NCBI RefSeq assembly: GCF_000247695.1
Contig: NW_004624733.1
Span: forward strand, 4,045,723 to 4,109,722
Length of the DNA stretch: 64,000 nucleotides
Reading direction: 5' to 3'
Source of the DNA: Heterocephalus glaber
Taxonomy: Eukaryota; Chordata; Mammalia; Rodentia; Bathyergidae
Below the pieces are notes generated by a model. It saw nothing but the letters and a program-made list of their open reading frames with translations. It was not told the origin of the DNA and searched no databases. Position 1 is the first letter of the stretch. Each line of letters begins with the position of its first letter. Below are positions 9,433 through 20,994 of the stretch, piece by piece. The translations under genes and the position numbers were made by a program.

Positions 9433-11564
9433 AATTTAAGAGAAACTATGTGATATTTAAGCTTGTGTATCTGAGTTACTTCAATTAACATTATGGTCTC
9501 TGAGTGCATCCATTTTTCTACAAATGACTCAAGTTTATCCTTCTACATGACAGAAGGTCCATTGTGTATAAATGCTGCATTCTTTTCATCCATTCATCTC
9601 TTGTTGGACATATAAGCTTTTTCCATGATTTAGCTATTATGAATTGCATTATTATAAACATGGGTATGCATTCATCACTGGTGTATGATGTCCTTAACAC
9701 TTGGGAAGATACTTAGAAGGGGAATAGCTGGGTCAAATGGAATTTCAATTTTCAGTTTTTTTGGGAATCTCCATCCTGATTTTCATAATGGCTGTATCAG
9801 TTTAAAGTCCCACCAACACTGGAAAATGTTTCTTTCTGGCCACTGGCTTGCCAGCAGTTATTATTAGTTGATTTCTTTATGCTAGATATTCTTTCTAGAA
9901 TGAGATGAAATCTTCTAGAATGAGATGAAATATGTTTTTTAAATTTATATTTTCAAATGGCCAGCACTGTTGAACATTTTTTCATGTATTTATTGGCCAT
10001 TTGAATTTCTTCATCTGAGAAGTGTATATTCATTTCAGATGCCCTTTTTTCAATCGGGCCTTTACATTTTTTGAGTTCTTTATATAATCTAGATATTAGT
10101 CCTTTGAGGAGTAGCTGGTAAAACTTTTTTCCCATTCTGTATGTTGTTTCTTTACTCTGCTGTTGTTATTGTTGTTTGTTTGTTTGTTTTTGCTGTGCAG
10201 AAGCTTTTTACTTTGATATGATCCCATTTGTTGATTCTTGGTATTGGTTCTTGTGCAACTGGAGTTTTCTTCAGAAAGCCTTTGCCTACACCTGTGTCTT
10301 CAAGAGTTTTACTTATTTCATATTTCAGCAGATTAAGTGTTTCTGTTCTAATGTTTAGAGCTTTGGTTCATTTTGATTTTAATTTACTGGATGGTGAGTG
10401 ATATGGGTCTAGGTTCAACCTTTGGCTAGTGGATAGCCAGGTTTCCCAGTACCATTTGTTGAAGAGGCTATCTTACCTCTAGCAAAGAAATTTGGCTCCT
10501 TTGTCAAAGATAATAAGGCTGGGTGTGCCTGGAGTTGTTTCTAGATCTTCTATTCTGATCCATTGATCCATGAGTCTTGTTTGTTTTTCTTTTTTTCTTT
10601 TTCTTTATTTTTTTGCCAATACCGTGCTGTTTTTAATCACTGTAGCTTTGTAGTATAACTTAGAGTCCAGGATTGTGATTTCTCCTACCTTGCCCTTGTT
10701 GCCCAGAATTACTTTTGCTTTTCTAGGTCTCTTTTGGTTCCATATGAATTTTAGGATTACTTTTTCCAGTTCTGTAAGGAATGTTATCAGTATTGTGATT
10801 GAAATTGCATTAAATCTATTGAACAATTTTGGAAGTATGGCCATTTTAACTATATTGATTCTGCCTATCCAGGAATGGGATATTTTTCCATATTCTAATA
10901 TGCTCTTCAGTCTCTTTTTTCAGAGTACTGTAGTTTTCAGTGTGGAGGTCTTTCACACCCATGATTAGGTTAATTCCCAAATATTTCTCTCTCTCTCTCT
11001 TTTTTTTTTTTGGTGCTATTGTAAAGGGTATTGTTTCCCTAATTTCTTTCTTGGTAAGTTTGTTATTGGTATGCAGGAATGCCATTAATATCTGAGTGTT
11101 GACTTTGTTTCATGGAATACTGCCACATTTGCATATTAGCTCTAAGAGTCTTTTGGGGGAGTTTTGGGGTGTTCTATGTAGAGGATCATGTCATAAGCAA
11201 ATAATAATAATTTAGCTTCTTCCTTCTCCATCCATATCCATTTTATTTCTTTCTCTTGTCTTACTGTTCTAGCTAATGTTTCAAGAACTATATTGAACAG
11301 AAGTGGTGATAGTGGACATTCTTGTCTTGTTCCTGATTTTAGAAAGAATGCTTTCAGGTTCTTGACATTTAGTATGATATTGGCCATTGGTTTGTCAAAG
11401 ATAGCTTTTATCTGATTGAGATAAGGATCCTCTGTTCCTATTCTGTTTTTTGTTGTTTTTAAATCACAAATAGATGTTGGATTTTGTCAAATACTTTTTC
11501 TGTATCTATTGGAATAATCAATGTTCTTATTTATTCATTTATTTTCTTGTGTATTTTCATTCTC

Positions 11565-11640
11565 CAACTATTAGATTCTAAACTCTATGAGGACAGGAAT
11601 TATCAGTGGTAGTCCTGGTTCTATTTCTGCAGCCGAGAAC
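11565..11640 (+). repeat. L2-like fragment
   Basis: The short 'ttctaaactctatgaggacaggaatt' pattern is typical of L2 3' ends. It is too short and diverged for certainty. Confidence 0.4.
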
Positions 11641-14120
11641 AGGGGTGGTGAACCTACATCATACATGCTGTAGCAGGCTGTTTGTATCATTAAAAATTCT
11701 AAAACATTCACCATCTCTGACCCAGAACAATGCCTGGAAGAGGGAAAATATCTATACTCAATGCGAACTTGCTATGTTGATGCATGATGAACAGAATATG
11801 ATGAAGGCAACGAAAAGGGAATGATCAGTTTTCCTGGTAGAGTCCTCTTGGTGGAGGCTATAAAAATGAGTGGGAGAAGGATGGTATGGCATGCAGGACA
11901 TGTGTGCAGTGAAAGCAGGCATGACTCTCTGTGTAGCTGTGGGCCTTTTCCATTGATGGCTTGCTGCACAGGGTGGTTGAGCAGTGAGGAGATGTGAACA
12001 CAGTGGAAGAAGATTTGGATAATAGAAGACATAATGTTATGTTTTCTGTTCAGGAGTGCGGACGTCATTCTTTAAGCACAGCAAAACTATAAAAGTTTAT
12101 GCTTAAGTGGAAAAGAAGATGGTATGGTCAGCTTTGCATTTTACATAGACCGTTGTAGAACCACAGTGTAAAAAAGACAATAGAAAGAGACCAAATGAAA
12201 GACAAGAGGCATGGGTGAGGGAGGAAAGCTGTGAGAATGGAAGGGGGGAGAGAGAAGGGTGTAAGTGAATATCTGTAGCAGGTATATACAGTGATGGGCT
12301 GAAGACTTTCTGGAAAGGTGATTAGGGGATGTTAGGACTTTCAATGACTCTGTACATCTTAACACATTTACATTACATCATAGGATCCCTTGTATTTATA
12401 TTACTGAGTTTAAAAATTGTGGTTTCTTAGATAGTATGTTCCTAGATTACTTTGAATCATAAAAACCTCCAAGAACTCCTCTGATATGTTCATTCATTGA
12501 AGACTTGTATTATGAACACCAAAATTTAAGAGAGCAATGTTTGTGAGATACATTATCTTTATAATATATAAGCATGAAGCTCTCAACAAAAATAAAAGAA
12601 AATGAGACATTTAGATCTGCCATTCTTTTCAGTTTCAGAAAAACACGATGTTGAGATTGTATACTTGTTATGGTATAGTATTAAAAAACCAGCAAAATAC
12701 AGTACATTGGTTATTATCTTCGTCGGATTATCTTGATTATTTCATTGATCCTCATTATATTTGATTTAGAGTCACAATACTTTTTACTTTAGTTAAAAAT
12801 AGGAGTTTTAAAAGATAGTTTTTTAAAAAAAGATAGTTTCAAGTCAATTTTAATTCCATGAATTTTTACTTTTAGCGTGAATTCTGAAGTGTGTAATTTG
12901 GCTAAAAACATCTTATCCATTCTTTTGTTTACGGAGTTTGGACTGTTAATTCACCATTAAAACAAGTTTTCTTGCTCCTTTCAAATAAATTTAGGTATGT
13001 GAACATTTCGTGTGTTGTTCTCTCTGACAAGAAATATAGTTTGCGATGATTGTTAGGGTCTCAGCAAATGTATACTGATTTTTTCCTAAGTATAGGAAGT
13101 ATGTCTGAACAATTTGTCCAGACTTGTTCTCTTTGGTAATTATATCATCATTTCTGATATTTAGGGATTACAAACACATTAATACATTTGGCCAAACAGT
13201 AGTGTTGAAATTGAGAGTGCCCTGGTTCATGGTTGTTTTCCCAACCACAGAGAAAAAGGCAAAGGAGGTGCCAAAGAGTCCACCACTGGAGATGGGAAGT
13301 AAATATGCTTCATGTGTGAGTCTCCTTACCAATAGATTGACCATTTTTAATGAAAGTTAAGTTGAAATGCCTTAAATGCTGAAGATTTGGCCTTGGAATA
13401 ATGTTTGAAACATTCAAACCCCAAAAGTTTATTCTCCTAAACTAACTATGAAAATATTCCTTTTTGGAAAGTAGGCTAATGGAAAGTTTCAGTTTTTACA
13501 ACCACTTTCTAAGCTACACATATGCAAAAATAATCAAAGAATAAAACCAGCATTTTCCTTTTATCCCTCTGTAACTTAAAAACAGCAATGCAAGTTTGGC
13601 TCATAAACCATTAAAACTTTCATCTTTTGCTGGAGCACAAAAGATCAGAAGGATAATGTTACAGAAAGATGGGAATGGATAGGAACAGGCTGTCAAATGG
13701 TGAGTTTGCTCTTTTAATTTTTTTCATTTTTGTGAAGTCTCATTATTAAGAAAAAATACGTGTTCTTTAAACTATTACTAGTGAAAAGAAAGGTATTTTG
13801 TATATGTGTAAACTGGGGCAGGACTACTAATAAAAGTAAAAGAGTTCACATGTTTGAAGTATTGTGGTAGCACATTTTTTAACATATAATCTTATTAGGT
13901 AAGAAGAGTTACCTCTTGACTATCAGTTGGTTTTAATATCATAAGAATATTTTAAAGTGAAAATGATATTTGTTCAGTTCCCCATCTGCTCCCCTGTTCC
14001 ATTAAGAAATTGAGATAACTACAGAGTACAGGATCATTAAGCATCAAGGAGAATAACAGAAGCATTTTAATAAATTGGACATTCCTACTGCCATACTTTT
14101 TTCTGATGCTACAAAATGGC
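11641..14120. other. unassigned sequence
   Basis: No recognisable gene, RNA or repeat. A purine-rich patch lies at about 12180-12260. All open frames are below 100 codons and lack domain signatures. Confidence 0.6.
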
Positions 14121-14123
14121 ATA

Positions 14124-14335
14124 TACAGAGTACACCAAAAATATATATATTATCAGGCAAAAAACTTGTATAAATATTTTAATACTAAATACACTGAGAC
14201 ATCATGAGATTAATCCAAGTTATGTTTAGCTTGTACAATTACAAGAAGTGATCAGAGTGATGGCCATTAGCTTCTAGACATTGATTAGCATGGTTAACTG
14301 CTGAAGCATGTATACATTTTTTGGAGGACTCTGTA
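14124..14335. mobile_element. mariner-type MITE with long TIRs
   Basis: About 212 bp with imperfect terminal inverted repeats of some 25 bp: left tacagagtacaccaaaaata, right (reverse complement) tacagagtcctccaaaaaat. TA dinucleotides sit at both junctions. There is no coding capacity. The TA target and the lack of an A-tail point to Tc1/mariner-type cut-and-paste insertion. The exact family was not recognised. Confidence 0.65.
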
Positions 14336-14339
14336 TATT

Positions 14340-15150
14340 GTAAAATAATTTGGTGCCATGTGCAATTTCATAAAATATTGTGTTACCTGAATTAAAAGAA
14401 GTACATATCTATGACAATAAGCCATGGAGATAAAAAAAATAGGTTACTCTAAAAATGAAGAATACTTGTGTTGCTATAAAGGCAGTTGACCCATTGAGCA
14501 ATTTCATAAAATCTAGAGCTATGTTTTGAAACAGAAAACTACACATTTTATATACATGTAAACCACTACTAAAATGACATAATGATTACCTTTAAAACGA
14601 TGCTACTCAAAACATGGCATGTTAAAGAAATTAAGTGTTTCAAACAAGTTCTTTGAAAAAACTGATTACATCATTCGATTCTAAGATTTTTTTTTCAATA
14701 TTTAGTACTAGTCTTTTTAAAGCTAAATGACTACACCAGTTGTTCAGCAAAATCCATTCTCTCCTCAGTATGCTGTGCACACAGCTGTACTACATTTCTC
14801 ACCTTTGCTTGCTGTTAGGTACAGGCATTTACCTTAGTTTCAGCCAGGGAAGTTTGGCAATGATTGATGACGCTTCCAAGCCTACTTCCAATGAAACTCA
14901 GTTCTATGCTTTATTATTGCTTGGTAAAGAGGACTCAATAACTTTGAAAGCTAAGTGTTGAAAATGGCTGAGGTTTTGCCCTCATGAGTACCAAATTAAC
15001 TCTATAGAAGAGGGAGGTCCCCCACCCTCTATTTCTGCCCAGTGCTGTTACATAAACATGAAAGAGACTTTCATAACATTTGGATTATTATTCATTTTGA
15101 AGTCTGTTATTTCTTTAACCTATCCTCAGTAATACATCACTAGTTTTAAG
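14340..15150. other. unassigned sequence
   Basis: No recognisable feature. A 73-codon frame at 14740-14961 has no domain and no supporting context. Confidence 0.55.
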
Positions 15151-15372
15151 TAAAAAACTCTTGACAGAACCAATTCTGAACTGGCCAAGTAGATACGGCT
15201 CACCTCTTCCTCTACAGAAAGGATACCCAAAGCCACAGGAACATATCTGCAGTTCGAGCAACAATGGGAGCCCCACCCTTACTGCTGTGTGCAGGAGCCT
15301 GCCCTGGCTCATCCAGGGTCCTGGCCCATGCAGTACCTGGAGTGGGACCTGCTCTGACCTTGCTGCCACACC
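15151..15372. other. GC-rich block of unknown origin
   Basis: About 220 bp, clearly richer in G+C than its surroundings, lying just before an old L1 3' end. It generates overlapping open frames on both strands (up to 105 codons), which is the usual consequence of high GC. Two frames on each strand cannot all be real, and none has a known domain. It may be a diverged LTR or the internal part of a composite retroelement. Confidence 0.4.
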
Positions 15373-15785
15373 CAGGCACAGAAAGACAAACAGCGCCTAT
15401 TCTCACTCAAAATGGACATGAACAAGCTGATCAAATAGAAGTAGAGAGCAGAATAGAGCTCCCTAGAATTTGGGGAAGGGAGGGAAAAGAGGGATGGGTA
15501 ATGAGAGAATACATACCAAAATACAATTTGGGACAAAGCAAAGTACTTCTAGTGTTACATAGTATAATAGGGCCTCCTTAGTCCACAACAGCTAGCTACA
15601 CAGTTCAGAAGTGTTTCAAGTTTCCCAACACAGAGAAATGATACTATTGAGAAGATAGAAATGTTGATTTGTCTGATTTGTTAATTACACACTGTATACC
15701 TATTGTATACATGTATCAAACAGCTACACTGGAGACCATGAATAAGTATTATATGTCAAGTAAAAATAAATTAAAACTTTAAATA
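15373..15785 (+). mobile_element. old L1 (L1M-type) 3' end
   Basis: Sense. It begins at the ORF2-end pattern 'cacagaaagacaaacagc..tattctcactc' and runs through 'gaagtagagagcagaatag' and 'ttcccaacacagagaaatgat'. It reaches the typical terminal '..tgtatacatgtatcaaa...caagtaaaaataaatta'. No intact frame is present. Confidence 0.75.
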
Positions 15786-15788
15786 ATA

Positions 15789-15906
15789 ATAAGAAGAAGA
15801 AGAAAAGAAGAAGAAGGAGAAGGAGAAGGAGGAGAAGGAGAAGGAGAAGGAGAAGGAGAAGGACAGGAAGAGGAAGAAGAAGAAGAAAAAGAAGAAGAAA
15901 AGAAAC
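15789..15906. repeat. (GAA)n/(GGAGAA)n polypurine tract
   Basis: About 118 bp of nearly pure purine on the plus strand, starting as GAA triplets, passing through GGAGAA units and returning to GAA. It follows the A-rich tail of the L1 fragment, which probably seeded it. The Ser/Pro-rich minus-strand frame across it is a repeat artefact. Confidence 0.97.
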
Positions 15907-16063
15907 AAGTGTCCAGAACCATGGGTGTGGAACAGTTTCTCACCCTATGGAGTTTTCTGATTGATGATTTCCAAACAGCTTTTCCAGACCAGATTATCAA
16001 AAACGCCATTTGTTGATTCAAAGGAGACTACAGATTCAGTAATACACCATTCAAGTAATATGC

Positions 16064-16120
16064 CTCTATCAAATGAGGGCTGGGGATTTAGCTCTATCCC
16101 ATTGAAGGCCAGGGATTTAG
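16064..16120 (+). repeat. 28-bp tandem duplication at SINE junction
   Basis: Two adjacent copies, 16064-16091 and 16092-16120, each begin ctctatc and end in the SINE head (gggatttag). They differ at a few positions. The second copy continues into the full SINE. This is a local duplication of the insertion junction. Confidence 0.7.
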
Positions 16121-16198
16121 CTCAGTGGTGCTGCCTCCTGCCTGACAAGTGCAAGGTCCTGAATTCAATCCCCAGTACCAAAAAAAAAAAAAAAAAAG
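16107..16198 (+). mobile_element. ID-type SINE
   Basis: Sense copy with box A (ggatttagctcagtgg) and box B-like (gaattcaatcc), ending 'agtacc' plus a poly(A) tail of 18 or so. An A/C-rich microsatellite (16199-16235) grew from the tail. Confidence 0.93.
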
Positions 16199-16261
16199 AG
16201 AAAAAACAAAACAAAACAACAACAACAAAAAAACCCAATGAGATTCTTTACTTACAAAAAA

Positions 16262-16800
16262 CCCCAGAAAAAGTCCTAAAATTATTGTGAAACTATGTTA
16301 CCTTAAAAAGCCAAGGTGACCCTGAGCAAAAAGGGCAAAATTGGAAACATTCCCCTACCTGCTTTCAGTACATATGAAAAAGCTCTAGTAATCAAAAAGA
16401 CGCTGTATTAGCATAGACCAGTGGAACAGATCAGAAAATCCAGAAATAAATCTAAGTTTTATGGCCAATTAATTTTCAACATAACACTAAAAGCATGCAT
16501 TAGAGTAAGGATAATCTCTTCAATAAGTGATATAGTAAAGCTAGATATTGATATGTGGAAGAATGAAACTATACTCTTAACTCTTACCACAAGCAAAAAT
16601 GAACTCAAAATAGATCAAATACTTGAATGTAAGAAAGATCAATTACTATGAAATGACTAGAAGAAAACATGGGAAATGCTTTGGGACATTAGTCAAAGAC
16701 TTTTTGTATATGACCCAAAAATTACAGGCAACAAAAGCAAAAAATTGACAAATAGAACTATTTCAAACTAAAAAGCTTATGCATAGCAAAGAAGACCATT
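16262..16800 (+). mobile_element. old L1 ORF2 fragment
   Basis: Sense L1 ORF2 C-terminal half: 'ctgagcaaaaagg..aaaattgg', 'agcatagaccagtggaacagat' and the following blocks. Several stops. The longest frame is 76 codons (16421-16651). It is a separate copy from the L1 end at 15373-15785, because the order of the parts is wrong for one element. Confidence 0.75.
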
Positions 16801-17301
16801 GGTATACAGTGTTGTATGGCAGTGTTGTATGGATATGTATATTGTACTTAGTCAACTCCTAATACCTGACTGACATGGACTTCCTTTAGTCATATATAAA
16901 TATTATATATATGATTCATATTATATTTGTTCTATATATATAATTGCCACCTAAAGTTCAATAAAAAAACCTTTACTCCACTCCCTAAAATTTTGCTCTA
17001 CCACTATTCTTATATACCTTGTACATTTGCGGGATATTTGTATACAATTTGGGTTCATTTTCTACAAGAAGCTTCTGTAGTTTTGTTTTTTTTTAATTTT
17101 GTTTTACAGACCATAAAGAAATTATAGAAATTATAGAAAATCAAGGAATATAGAAATGCATAAATAAAAATAATAATTTGTTCCTAGTTCTATCTTCATA
17201 TTAAATAACGTGTGATATTGATAAATGACATTTGTACTTTTTACATATTACATATGTGTTAGTACACATGATGTAATATTGTATATAAATTCTGTGTTTG
17301 G

Positions 17302-17384
17302 CTTTTTTTTTTTGGTACTGGGGGTCAAACTTGGGACCTTCTGCTTGCGAGGCAGGCAGTGGAACCACTGAGCTAAATCCCTGG
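17302..17384 (-). mobile_element. ID-type SINE
   Basis: Antisense copy with oligo(T) head and reverse-complement box B and box A. It is flanked by a 10-bp duplication, ctgtgtttgg, at 17292-17301 and 17385-17394. Confidence 0.92.
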
Positions 17385-17394
17385 CTGTGTTTGG

Positions 17395-18060
17395 TTTTTT
17401 AAACCCATAAAAACAATATTTTCATTAACATGATTTAATACCTGCTAATATTTCTTTTCACCAATATTTCTTAAGTAACATCAGAATATTCAGTGTTTAA
17501 TTTTCTAATATTTTGCTTTCATAAATCTTACTTCTCTGTCCATCTATTTCTATGCAATCTTCATCTACATTTTGGGGAAATTTTCTAGAATGTAAAAATA
17601 AATATTTTATACTAAACAAAATATCCTGACCATGATTGATAATTGTGGAGGGGTCGGGAGGTCGTTCCAAAATGGCCAGTTCACATTTAAAACCTTCATT
17701 CAGACTCCTCTATCACAGTGTTCTTACCTCCATTTCCTTAAGAATAAATACATGAAAGTAGTCTCATTCACATCACATTAACTTGCCTCCCTCCCCATAT
17801 TTCTACCCACAGTGTTTTTTCCTTCCTTTTTAGAGAGAGAGAAAGGAAGAGAGAAAGGGAGAGAAAAGAAACAATAAGATTATGTTAGTAATGGCTTAAT
17901 AAAATCCATTCCTGGGCATGACAGTTTAAACTTTATCTCTCTGTTTCTCTGTACTTGACAAAAATGATATCTTAGCTGTGTTTTTAGACAACATTGCTCA
18001 TAACACAAATGGTCCTGATAAACTACATCTGAATTAGATATAGCTTTGGGCTACCCTGAG
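17395..18060. other. unassigned AT-rich sequence
   Basis: No recognisable element apart from a short purine-rich run at about 17831-17872. Confidence 0.55.
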
Positions 18061-18065
18061 TGTGA

Positions 18066-18500
18066 TCAGTGGCTACTATGTCTGTTGTGCTGTTCTGGAA
18101 GCAGTGTGTTCTCAGGAGAGATGTCACCCGGTATAAGGCCTGAGCCTGAGTCCCAGGAGTTCTGCCCCTCCAGGTGTTGACTTACTCCACACCTCCAGGT
18201 ATGATGTGGGTGAGGTAGCTCCAGGCTGTGTGCACTGCTGCTGAGCCTCTTTAAAGCCATGGTTGTTGTTGTCCTCCTGGCCACCTGTGTTTCCTGGGAC
18301 CAAGGAGCCTGGTCCCAGTGTGGCCCCCAGCAGTGTCGTGAGTCTGAGTGCTGACTTGTAACCAAGGTGATCGCTGAAGGCTTTGCTAAACTCTGGTCTA
18401 ATCCCCTTTCTCAGTTTCTTCCTTGTAGTAATCTGAATGAGCCTTGTTCACATAGAATCTCTTGCTTAGAAGAAATGAGGCATGGCTGTGAGTAGTGACG
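18066..18500. other. GC-richer block with short Cys-rich reading frame
   Basis: A block of some 430 bp with higher G+C than its flanks. On the plus strand an ATG at 18259-18261 in good initiation context (gccATGg) opens a frame. It starts with a hydrophobic, signal-peptide-like run (M-V-V-V-V-L-L-A-T-C), then Cys-rich residues (W-S-Q-C-G-P-Q-Q-C...E-C). A TGA stops it at 18352-18354. The same frame stays open from 18355 to a TAG at 18493-18495, with five more Cys. I do not recognise a family. A 99-codon minus-strand frame overlaps it. This may be a relic exon or pseudogene, or chance. Confidence 0.25.
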
Positions 18501-19329
18501 CTGTCCTGAGATGGGATCAAGTGGGTATTTACATTTCCTGAGGTTTCTGAACCACCTGCTGCCATTGGCTTACAGAATGTGACAGAAGACTGAAACATCT
18601 GTCTCTGTGTCTCTGAAGTGAACCTGGCAAAGGGAAAGCCAGTAAGTTATAGGTTTCCTATCGCTATACACAAAAGCTCAGGCAGAGCAATCAAATAGTG
18701 AAATCTAGTGACTCTCTAGTCCATGAGATTCCAGCCATTAGAATTCTGCTCTTAAATATGGCACAAAGTTGTAGATTACATCATATCTGAAAATAGTGTG
18801 TAATGAAAATCCAAAGACCAAAGTGAATATCAGTATCTGAGACAAGCCCTTAAAATAAAAGGTATAAAGACCAACAAACACACACACACATGTGCGTGTT
18901 GTGTGCACAAACAAAAGCAACATAAGTTGTACAAATCTAACAGTTCTTCAAACAAATTATTAATTTCTTCAGATAAATAAGAAAAGATACTGAAACCATG
19001 AATCAAGAACAGATGCTATTATCAAAAAAGAAAAAAAGCACATGAAGATTTCTATTTTTATCATGTTTTACTTGCAAGTGGTACCTAAAGAGGGCAATAC
19101 ATAAACATGCCTTTGTTTTCCATTCCATGGTGCCCCACCCATTTTCTTTCTGTATAATCACTTACTTGACAATATATAATATTCTAAGAAATCTTGCTGG
19201 ATATTTTTATTTCAAGCCCTATTTTTTGATGACCCATTGTAAATGAAGATTTAGCTTCTTTTTGTCCCCTTTTTCTTGCTACTACACACATGCACTTTTC
19301 ACACTCTCATGGTCCCTAAGTATTGTAAT
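18501..19329. other. unassigned sequence with a short (CA)n tract
   Basis: Nothing recognised apart from a short CA repeat near 18879-18892. Confidence 0.5.
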
Positions 19330-19470
19330 TTAGGTTGGATCAATATGCAGTATTTATATTAATTTTTATTATTACCTCAACATTTTAAGATTCCACGTGT
19401 GAGTGAGGTCATACAGAATTTGTCTTTCTATGCCTGGCTTGCTTCATGCTATTACATTTCAAAGTTTAAA
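19330..19470 (-). mobile_element. old L1 (L1M-type) fragment
   Basis: Antisense pattern 'gattccacgtgtgagtgagg' and 'atttgtctttctatgcctgg', typical of the region around the end of ORF2 in old L1s. Confidence 0.6.
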
Positions 19471-19549
19471 ACCAAGATGTATTCTACTGGGAAATATTAA
19501 CCTGGAGATATTTTGAGGAGTACAACTATAACTCTCTCAGTGACCCATT

Positions 19550-20475
19550 CTCTACTACTGTTTTCTATTCTCTTTATTATTATATATTTGCTACATAGAA
19601 TGAGTTTCATTTTGGCATGTTTGTACATGCATAAAACTTACTTTGATCATTTCTACTCTCTCATTACCACTCCCTTCCCTTTCACCCTCTCTCCATTCCA
19701 TTAATTTTTCCTACTTTTATTTTGTGTCTCTTTCTTTTCTTTCCTTTTCTACTTTCCATATATGAGAAAAAACATGACATATTTATCTTTCTGAGCCTGG
19801 CTGCTTTTGCTGCACATGATGATCTGTAACTCCATCCATTTTCCTGAAAATGAAATGATTTTGTTTTCCTTTATGACTAAATAACATTACATTGTGTATG
19901 TACCACATTTTCTTTATCCATTCATCTGTTGATAGGCACTTAGGCTGTTTTCATATCTTAGTATTGTGAATGGTGCCACAATAAACATGGGTATGCTGCT
20001 ATCTCTGTGGTATGGTAACTTTTATTCCTTTGGGTGTAAACTAAGAGTTGGTGTGGCTGGCTCACAGGGTAGTCCTATGTGTAGTTTTTTTTTTTTTCTT
20101 TTTAATCTCCACTCATACTGGTTCTATAGTTGTTATACTAATTTACATTTCCACCAACAGTTTAGAAGGTCTCAATTTGTCCCCCACATCCTTACCAGAA
20201 TTTACTGTTCTTTTTTTTTTCATACTCTTGATGATATTCTATCTGGGATGGGACAGAATCTTAATGTTTTAATTTATATTTCCCCAATGACTGAAGATAA
20301 TGGAGCCTATTTTTACATAATTATTGGCCATTTAGTCCCATCTACCTTGTAGTTTTTCTACTTTTGTCAATTTCTTTCATATGTCTTCCTTTTTAGTTTA
20401 GAATCTGTGGATTGTCACTTCAGTACTTCTTTTCCAATTTTCTTAGGTGTTATCTTTTATTCAGACCTTTCTACA
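19550..20475 (-). mobile_element. 5'-truncated L1, ORF2 end and 3'UTR
   Basis: Antisense L1. A pyrimidine-rich 3'UTR runs about 19550-19750. It is followed by ORF2 C-terminal sequence with the usual landmarks in reverse complement: 'ccacattttctttatccattcatctgttgatagg', 'aataaacatgggtatgctg' and 'tttccaccaacag'. The 128-codon plus-strand frame (19966-20352) is the antisense shadow of this relic. Confidence 0.8.
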
Positions 20476-20990
20476 AACATTAGCTTTAAATAAATTAAAG
20501 TCTGAACTTGTATCAATGTTGCTCAGTGCTCCCAGAGATGAAATAACACTCTTAGGTTAGCTAACATTAGAAGCTTTATTAGTTGTTTCATTCCAAAATA
20601 GTTATGTATTATTCACTCTGTAAAATTCTTTGGATAAGCAGATGTTATTAAAAATAGACATAGGCAGTGGGAGGCACTGTGCTTGGGAGGCTGAAGCAAG
20701 AAGATCACTTGAGCATAGGAATCTGAGACCAGCCTGGAGGGTTGATCTGTGTGAATACACTGATCCTTAAATAGGTCATTTTATATTTATTCATAATTAT
20801 GATAAATGTTAGAAAGACAAAGCACAGCATTTTCTATAAGAGCATGGAACGGAGTAGGACTATCTAATTGGTGTGTTCTTATGCTGTAGAGGTGATAAAT
20901 AGGATCAGGGCAGAAGTAGAGCTACATGTGTTTTAAGCTAAACGAATTGGAAAATTGAAATAATTTGGGTGAGGAGAAATTTCAGAGCTC
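20476..20990. other. mostly unassigned sequence, includes a B1 fragment
   Basis: Unassigned except for a 7SL-like B1 fragment at about 20660-20745 on the plus strand ('ttgggaggctgaagcaagaagatcacttgag...gagaccagcctgg'). Confidence 0.55.
20660..20745 (+). mobile_element. B1 SINE fragment
   Basis: 7SL-derived pattern: 'gggaggctgaagcaag', 'gatcacttgagca' and 'gagaccagcctgg'. It is truncated at both ends with no clear A-tail. Confidence 0.7.
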
Positions 20991-20994
20991 AGTG

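Larger units (their letters stand above)
8866..11545 (-). mobile_element. 5'-truncated LINE-1, ORF2 3' half and 3'UTR
   Basis: Antisense L1. The 3'UTR is near 8866-9460. ORF2 fragments run from about 9470 to 11545 and match the reverse-transcriptase and C-terminal parts. Recognisable blocks include '[14 protein letters not shown]' (about 11310-11345), the 'KDLHTENYSTL' block (about 10930) and 'FIWNQKRPR' (about 10720). The catalytic box reads FAYD at 11190-11201, where the first aspartate is replaced. There are many frameshifts. A small DNA transposon interrupts the 3'UTR at 9126-9321. The 5' portion (5'UTR, ORF1, endonuclease) is missing. Weakly similar flanks near 8853 and 11543 may be the target duplication. 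Confidence 0.85.

Noticed and set aside
15115..15581. Five overlapping frames on both strands, up to 105 codons
   Set aside because: Explained by high GC with few stop codons. They overlap one another on opposite strands and show no domain. The right part is an L1M 3' end.
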